Source of the DNA: Candidatus Woesearchaeota archaeon
Lineage (GTDB): Archaea > Nanobdellota > Nanobdellia > SCGC-AAA011-G17 > JACPIM01
Reading direction: 5' to 3'
Length of the DNA: 64,000 nt
Assembly: GCA_016188045.1 (NCBI GenBank)
Contig: JACPIM010000007.1
Span: forward strand, 1 to 64,000
Under the pieces are notes generated by a model. It was not told the origin of the DNA, did no database searches, and saw only the letters and a program-made list of their open reading frames with translations. The position numbers and the translations under genes are program-made. Every line of letters starts with the position of its first letter. Within the stretch, counting starts at the first letter, position 1. Positions 59,055-64,000 of the stretch are shown here, piece after piece.

Positions 59055-60338
59055 CTATTTCTTTCTTGTTATCTTTTCTATTCCAAACATATATTTTTGT
59101 AAAATTACTGGAATTTTAATAGAACCATCTTTTTGCTGATAATTTTCTAATATTGCAACCAGGGCTCTAGACGTAGCCAAGGCAGTATTATTTAGGGTAT
59201 GTAAAATTTCTTTTTCTCCATTTTTTCTTAGCAATTTTATATTTAATTTCCTGGCTTGATAATCTGTACAATTGCTTAAAGACATAATTTCCCCATACTC
59301 ATTCAATGTTGGTCTATAGACTTCTATGTCTGCACTTTTTGCTTTCCAATCTGCCAAATCGTCAGAACACATTTCTAAAACACGATAAGGAAGCTTTAAT
59401 TTTTTAACTATTTCTTCTGAATTTTTTAATAATTCGTTGTAGTATTTGTAGGAGTCTTCTGGCTTGCAGAAAATAAACTGCTCTATTTTGTTAAACTGAT
59501 GCGTTCTCCATAATCCTTTTTCATTTATGCCGTGAGCACCTATTTCTTTTCTGAAACACATGGAATATGAAAAATATTTTTTTGGCAATTCTGACTCTTG
59601 AATTATTTGATTTGAATGCATTGCCAATAAAGATTGCTCTGAAGTTCCGATTAAATTCAGGTCTTCATCTCGTATAGAGTAAACTGAGTTTTCAATTGCT
59701 TTCTTATCCATTGATGCATATATTGATTTCTCATTTAACATTAAGGGTGTTTCTATGTAAAAATATTTCTTTTTCTGCATGAAATCTATAACAAACCTAA
59801 TTAAGGCTTGATTTAATAATGCTAGTTCTTTTTTCAGATAATAAAATCCTTTTCCGGAAACTCTTGCAGATGCATCAAAGTCACCTATATCTAGAGATTC
59901 AATTAATTCAACATGTGTTTTTGGCTTAAACTTAAATTTTGGAATGGTTCCTTTTTTATAAAGAACTTTATTTTGAGATGCATCTTTTCCAATTGGAACA
60001 GAGCGGTGCATAATGTTCGGTATTACTAATAAGATTTCATTTATTCTTTCCTGCAACATATTTGATTTTTCTTCCAAATTTTTTATTAATTCTGGAATTT
60101 CTTTAGCTTGTTTTAATAAAGAAGTAAAATCATTTTTTTCTTTTTTGGCCTTGTTTATTTCTTCGCTTATTTTATTTCTTTTTGCTCTGAGATTATCAAT
60201 TTCTTTTTTTACATCTTTCCATTGATTATATTTCGAAATTATTTCGTCAACTAAAATCAATTTCTCGTTTTGAAATTTATTTTTTATATTTTTCTTTACG
60301 ATTTCACTGTTTTCTTGAATGAATTTGAGATCCAACAT
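59055..60338 (-). CDS. serS: Seryl-tRNA synthetase
   Basis: MLDLKFIQENSEIVKKNIKNK; class II motifs CFRKEIGAHGINEKGLWRTHQFNKIEQF. Confidence 0.95.
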   Translation of the reverse strand: MLDLKFIQENSEIVKKNIKNKFQNEKLILVDEIISKYNQWKDVKKEIDNLRAKRNKISEEINKAKKEKNDFTSLLKQAKEIPELIKNLEEKSNMLQERINEILLVIPNIMHRSVPIGKDASQNKVLYKKGTIPKFKFKPKTHVELIESLDIGDFDASARVSGKGFYYLKKELALLNQALIRFVIDFMQKKKYFYIETPLMLNEKSIYASMDKKAIENSVYSIRDEDLNLIGTSEQSLLAMHSNQIIQESELPKKYFSYSMCFRKEIGAHGINEKGLWRTHQFNKIEQFIFCKPEDSYKYYNELLKNSEEIVKKLKLPYRVLEMCSDDLADWKAKSADIEVYRPTLNEYGEIMSLSNCTDYQARKLNIKLLRKNGEKEILHTLNNTALATSRALVAILENYQQKDGSIKIPVILQKYMFGIEKITRKK

Positions 60339-60459
60339 GCAACAGAAAGGTTAATAAAGAAGTTAATAAAATTTGTGGTAAGTAAATTAAAAACAGATAA
60401 GAAACATTTATATATTATATAAGTTTGAAATATAGGATATAAAATATAGTCGGGGGGAT

Positions 60460-60741
60460 ATGGTTGTGACAAAGTTACCAAAAGATATATTTGAGGTGTT
60501 TTTTAGACGCAAACCTGCAATGATTCTTGTGGCCTTAAGAAAAGGCGGCAGAAACAGATATGGTTCTGTGTTGGCCAAAGAAGTTGACTGCACTTATTCT
60601 CATGCTGTTAAAATCTTACAAGAAATGGAGAAAGCGAAGTTAGTTGATTTTGAAAAACAAGGTAGGATTAAAACAATAAAACTTACAGATAACGGCAATA
60701 GAATAGCTGAACATATTGAGAAAATAAAAAATCTGTTATAA
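60460..60741 (+). CDS. Winged-HTH regulator
   Basis: RYGSVLAKEVDCTYSHAVKILQEMEKAKLVDFEKQGRIKTIKLTDNG. Confidence 0.72.
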   Translation: MVVTKLPKDIFEVFFRRKPAMILVALRKGGRNRYGSVLAKEVDCTYSHAVKILQEMEKAKLVDFEKQGRIKTIKLTDNGNRIAEHIEKIKNLL

Positions 60742-61049
60742 TGACTTTTTTTAAAACATTCCCAAGAACTCTCAAGGGGGGTTCTTATCCGGTTTGGGAA
60801 GAAGTAGTTCTTTCTGATGAAGAAGAGAAGAAAGCTGAAATACAAGCAAGAGAAGAGAATATTTCTTTAATGAAAGATTGCATTGACGAAGCAAAGAAAA
60901 TTTTAGCTGAAAAGGGGTTTAAGTTCTACCAAAGTGATGTTGTGAATTTGGCGATATCTATTTTTGATAAAATTGCCAGCCATCAGGTATATTATAAAGA
61001 GAATAAAGCAAAAGAGAAATTTGATGAAAAATTTAAAAATACTTCTTGA
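60741..61049 (+). CDS. Hypothetical protein downstream of HTH regulator
   Basis: Overlaps upstream stop (ATGA-type), helical/charged. Confidence 0.6.
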   Translation: MTFFKTFPRTLKGGSYPVWEEVVLSDEEEKKAEIQAREENISLMKDCIDEAKKILAEKGFKFYQSDVVNLAISIFDKIASHQVYYKENKAKEKFDEKFKNTS

Positions 61050-61359
61050 GTCCTTCTATATGCGATATTTCTGTATTTTTGAATAGAAATTCCCTAAATT
61101 TATTGTCAATTTTTATTCCCTTTCTTTGTAATGTTTTTTTAATAATTGAATAAACTTTTTTTCCTTCTTTATCTAGATCTGTAAGAATTATAACTTCTTT
61201 CGAATTAATTTTATCTAGGGTCAAGAAGAGCGAATTTGAAATTGTAGTAATTTCTTTGCATCCTAAATCTTGTAAGACTTTTTTGTCTTTTTTTCCTTCA
61301 ACAATTATTAATTTGTTTGTATTACTTAAATTTTTGAACCATTCTTCTAAATTTTCCAT
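61033..61359 (-). CDS. Small Toprim-domain protein
   Basis: LIIVEGKKDKKVLQDLG...VIILTDLDKEGKK; ATG 61359 chosen because the upstream extension is tRNA sequence. Confidence 0.78.
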   Translation of the reverse strand: MENLEEWFKNLSNTNKLIIVEGKKDKKVLQDLGCKEITTISNSLFLTLDKINSKEVIILTDLDKEGKKVYSIIKKTLQRKGIKIDNKFREFLFKNTEISHIEGLKKYF

Positions 61360-61371
61360 TGTAAAATACAA

Positions 61372-61504
61372 AGGGCCGTACGGGATTTGAACCCGTGACC
61401 ACCTGGTTTCTATCTTTGTTAAGAGCTTCACCAATAAGAAACTAAGTTCTTATCAATTCCTTATTCTTTTCAGGTGCTCTGAAGCCAGGCTGAGCTAACG
61501 GCCC
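61372..61504 (-). tRNA. tRNA-Lys(CTT) with anticodon-stem insertion (~61427-61470) and 12-nt anticodon-loop intron (~61407-61418)
   Basis: Acceptor GGGCCGT/ACGGCCC; CCTG|44 nt|G-CTCTTAA|12 nt|CCAGG; T-arm ACGGG-TTCAAAT-CCCGT. Confidence 0.78.
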
Positions 61505-61543
61505 ATAGATTAGCTAAGAAAGTTTATATATTTATAAGTATTT

Positions 61544-61933
61544 TTGTTTAATAAAATGATTCTTATGCCGGGAATAATAAAAAATTATCAGGATTTAATT
61601 AGATATCTTTCAAGACATGAAATAAACCAAGAAGTTGCAAGAAGTTTTATTAGATTGATAAAAGATTCTGAATATGAATTAGGACAAAGCAGATTTGTAT
61701 TTAGGTCGGTGCATCATTATTACACAGAACCGAGATTAAGACAATTTAGTAGGGAAATAGGTGTAATATGGACAAGAATTGGTGAAGACTGGCATTATCA
61801 GAAGAGATATATTTGGACTGTAGGAGACAGATTAAGTGGTGGGCTATTAGACCAAATAGTGGAAGTTAAAATGAAGCAAGATGCGAAGAATTTAGATAGA
61901 AGTGCATGTATTTCTAATCTTGTAGATGATTAA
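61544..61933 (+). CDS. Hypothetical protein
   Basis: 129-aa ORF, no family recognised; ATG at 61556 also possible. Confidence 0.55.
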   Translation: MFNKMILMPGIIKNYQDLIRYLSRHEINQEVARSFIRLIKDSEYELGQSRFVFRSVHHYYTEPRLRQFSREIGVIWTRIGEDWHYQKRYIWTVGDRLSGGLLDQIVEVKMKQDAKNLDRSACISNLVDD

Positions 61934-61973
61934 ACGGAAAATTATATAAAGAAGAAGCATTAATAATTTTAAT

Positions 61974-62672
61974 ATGGAACTACAATTACAAAAAAAACCG
62001 CAGAATGTTACAATAATTGAGGGATTTCCTGGTTTCGGACTTGTGGCCACGATAGCAACTGAGTTTTTAATAAATCACTTAGATGCCGAGCAAATAGGGA
62101 AAATAGTAATAGAAGAAGTTCCACCGATTGTTGCTGTTCATTCTGGACAAGTAGTTGAACCTGTTGGTGTTTTTTATTCTAAGAAATATAATTTAATTAT
62201 CTTACATGCATTGACTTCTATTAATGGTCTTGAATGGGGTCTTGCAAAAAAAATAGGAGAATTGAGCTCTATCTTAAAAGCAAAAGAAATAATCTGCATA
62301 GAAGGCATAGGTTCTATGACTGAAACAAGCAATACTTTCTTTATTTCAAACAAAAATGAAGACAGATTTATCAAAAAAACAGGATTATCAAAATTAAAAG
62401 ATGGAATTATTATGGGAGTTACCGGTGCTTTAACTTTGAACAAAAAATTGCCAATTAGCTGTATTTTTGCTGAGACACATTCTAACTTACCAGATTCAAG
62501 GGCAGCTGCCAAGATAATAACCACTTTAGATAATTATCTTGACTTAAAGGTTGATCCTAAACCTTTAATTAAAAAAGCTGAAGAATTTGAAGTTAAGATT
62601 AAGGGGTTATTGGAGAAAAGCAAAAATGCGAGTGAAATGAAAGAAAAGAAAGAACTGACTTATTTAGGTTAG
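61974..62672 (+). CDS. PAC2-family protein (proteasome assembly chaperone-like)
   Basis: IIEGFPGFGLVATIATEFLINHL; GVTGALTLNKKLPISCIFAETHSNLPDSRAAAKII. Confidence 0.88.
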   Translation: MELQLQKKPQNVTIIEGFPGFGLVATIATEFLINHLDAEQIGKIVIEEVPPIVAVHSGQVVEPVGVFYSKKYNLIILHALTSINGLEWGLAKKIGELSSILKAKEIICIEGIGSMTETSNTFFISNKNEDRFIKKTGLSKLKDGIIMGVTGALTLNKKLPISCIFAETHSNLPDSRAAAKIITTLDNYLDLKVDPKPLIKKAEEFEVKIKGLLEKSKNASEMKEKKELTYLG

Positions 62673-63401
62673 TTTAAAAAAAGATTTTAGATTTCTTATT
62701 ACATTTCCTGTAAATTCCAAAAGACCTGATTTTGCTTCTTCACAATACAATAACAAAAATGTCTTGTATGCTTCTTGATTATCATCTCTTGCTGTAAACA
62801 AATATGGGTGGGCATACCAAATATACAGCGTTTGATTTGATGAAGTGCAGGTAATTAGTCTTGTATTTCTGCAGTCAATCTGTTCCATACAATTCAAGTT
62901 TTTATTTAACCTTGTTGCTTTGTCTATTGATGAAAGGTATTTTTCATATTTCTCTGTTGCCAATCCCTTTTCTCCTGGATCTAAGTTGAAAATCCTTAAA
63001 TGGGAAACATTTAGTTCGCGATTTCTTTTTTCGTAAACTATTGGATAGAAAGGATCTATTGGAAATATTGGACCAATTAAATCATAATAACTACCATCAT
63101 CACGATATAGGTAAGTAAACCAACTAATGCCTTGAAATTTTTTATTTCTTTTTGCTAAACCATTTAAGATTTCATCTTCTGACCAAACGGTAAGATTTGC
63201 TTTATAATTTAAAACATGTGGCTTTGTTTTTTCTAATTCTTCCTTTAATTTATCAACCTCGGATTCTAGTTCTTGAACTTTGTTTTGATATTGTTCTGAT
63301 TCATTAGAAATAGTGGTTTGGGGCGGGGTTTCATTTTTTACTTGGTTAGAACAGGCAGTAATAAAAACGAATATGATAAATAAAAAAACAATTTTTTTCA
63401 T
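62664..63401 (-). CDS. Predicted lipoprotein, coiled-coil N-term
   Basis: MKKIVFLFIIFVFITACSNQ lipobox; coiled coil. Confidence 0.65.
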   Translation of the reverse strand: MKKIVFLFIIFVFITACSNQVKNETPPQTTISNESEQYQNKVQELESEVDKLKEELEKTKPHVLNYKANLTVWSEDEILNGLAKRNKKFQGISWFTYLYRDDGSYYDLIGPIFPIDPFYPIVYEKRNRELNVSHLRIFNLDPGEKGLATEKYEKYLSSIDKATRLNKNLNCMEQIDCRNTRLITCTSSNQTLYIWYAHPYLFTARDDNQEAYKTFLLLYCEEAKSGLLEFTGNVIRNLKSFFKLT

Positions 63402-63416
63402 TTAGATAAATCTAGT

Positions 63417-63866
63417 TTAAAAGTTTAAATACCTTTTGCTAATCCTCCTTCCTATGGCTTCTAATGCCGGGTATTCTTTTCTGAATCTTGAATCTATTAA
63501 ATCTTCTTGATTTAGGGCAGCATCAAAATTCAAGTTAACTCTATTTTTTTTATATAGTATATGGAAGATTTCATGGTATAAAACTGATTTTATGAATCTT
63601 CTTTGGATTGTTATTGGCTCTTCATCAATTAATTTTTTTAAGACTTCTTCTGACAAATAAATATGATCTTTCTTTTCGTGGTAAACCAGAGCAGGTATAT
63701 TTAACTCATCAAACGCATTTCCTTCTTTAAGTGCCCTGAGTATTATTGGAGATTTTTTTGCAAATCGTATAAAATCTTGATATGATAAAAATTTAATTTC
63801 TGCTTTTAAGTTAAAATGATCTAATGATTCTTTTGCTATTGATAATATTTCCTTTTTTGTTATCAT
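63417..63866 (-). CDS. HExxH zinc metalloprotease-like protein
   Basis: IKSVLYHEIFHILYKK. Confidence 0.55.
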   Translation of the reverse strand: MITKKEILSIAKESLDHFNLKAEIKFLSYQDFIRFAKKSPIILRALKEGNAFDELNIPALVYHEKKDHIYLSEEVLKKLIDEEPITIQRRFIKSVLYHEIFHILYKKNRVNLNFDAALNQEDLIDSRFRKEYPALEAIGRRISKRYLNF

Positions 63867-63944
63867 AATTAAATCGTGTCTCTTGTTTTAATAAATATTT
63901 TGAAATGATAAACTTTAAATATAAATGCGTATAATCTTTTTATA

Positions 63945-64000
63945 ATGAAAAGAGGAGATTTGGGATATCTTGCTAGGATTTTATATTGTGAAAAACAACC
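63945..64000 (+). CDS. 5' end of a CDS truncated by the window end
   Basis: ATGAAAAGAGGAGATTTGGGATATCTTGCTAGG = MKRGDLGYLAR...; TATA-like sequence upstream. Confidence 0.4.
   Translation, partial: MKRGDLGYLARILYCEKQ

Noticed and set aside
61360-61434. N-terminal extension MVKLLTKIETRWSRVQIPYGPLYFT of the Toprim ORF
   Set aside because: It is a translation of the tRNA-Lys 3' half (SRVQIPYGP is typical of a T-arm); the real start is likely ATG 61359.
1-64000. DGR reverse transcriptase or accessory Avd gene
   Set aside because: Looked for among all listed ORFs; no RT-like protein with a YxDD motif in suitable context was seen, so the DGR hypothesis relies on machinery outside this window.
1-64000. 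CRISPR array or Cas genes
   Set aside because: No regularly spaced repeats seen; the Cas4-like PD-(D/E)XK proteins (23867-24280 and 36290-36946) have no other Cas neighbours.

Overview
AT-rich archaeal chromosome segment, probably from a reduced-genome DPANN-type lineage (inference). It holds a long S10/spc-type ribosomal protein cluster on the minus strand (about 2.4-17.3 kb), followed by replication, proteostasis and translation genes: RFC small and large, FEN1, PolB, topoisomerase IA, RadB, MetRS alpha and beta, SerRS, GrpE-DnaK-DnaJ, CDC48, HtpX-LemA, MetAP and cyclophilin. Accessory genes are scattered between them. Four tRNA genes are visible (Gln-CTG, Glu-CTC, Gly-CCC, Lys-CTT). All four are interrupted, and several insertions are at noncanonical positions. 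A LAGLIDADG ORF lies between the Gln and Glu genes and ends inside the Glu tRNA gene. Main leads: (1) two unlinked ORFs (17496-18254 and 42366-43196, minus strand) carry sharply bounded GC-rich, coding-strand A-poor islands that encode '...LGV...EGA' and end in a shared CCGAAGGCGC hairpin-like motif, consistent with remote diversity-generating retroelement (DGR) variable regions, although no reverse transcriptase is in the window; (2) multi-intron tRNAs plus a related family of short hairpin repeats; (3) an MNT/HEPN toxin-antitoxin pair bracketed by 36-bp imperfect direct repeats next to a truncated Lrp-like gene, with a double palindromic operator; (4) an L34e-L14e fusion protein; (5) an unknown ORF inside the S10 operon between L23 and L2; (6) a VapBC pair overlapping the start of PolB. 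No rRNA, CRISPR array or complete transposon was seen.
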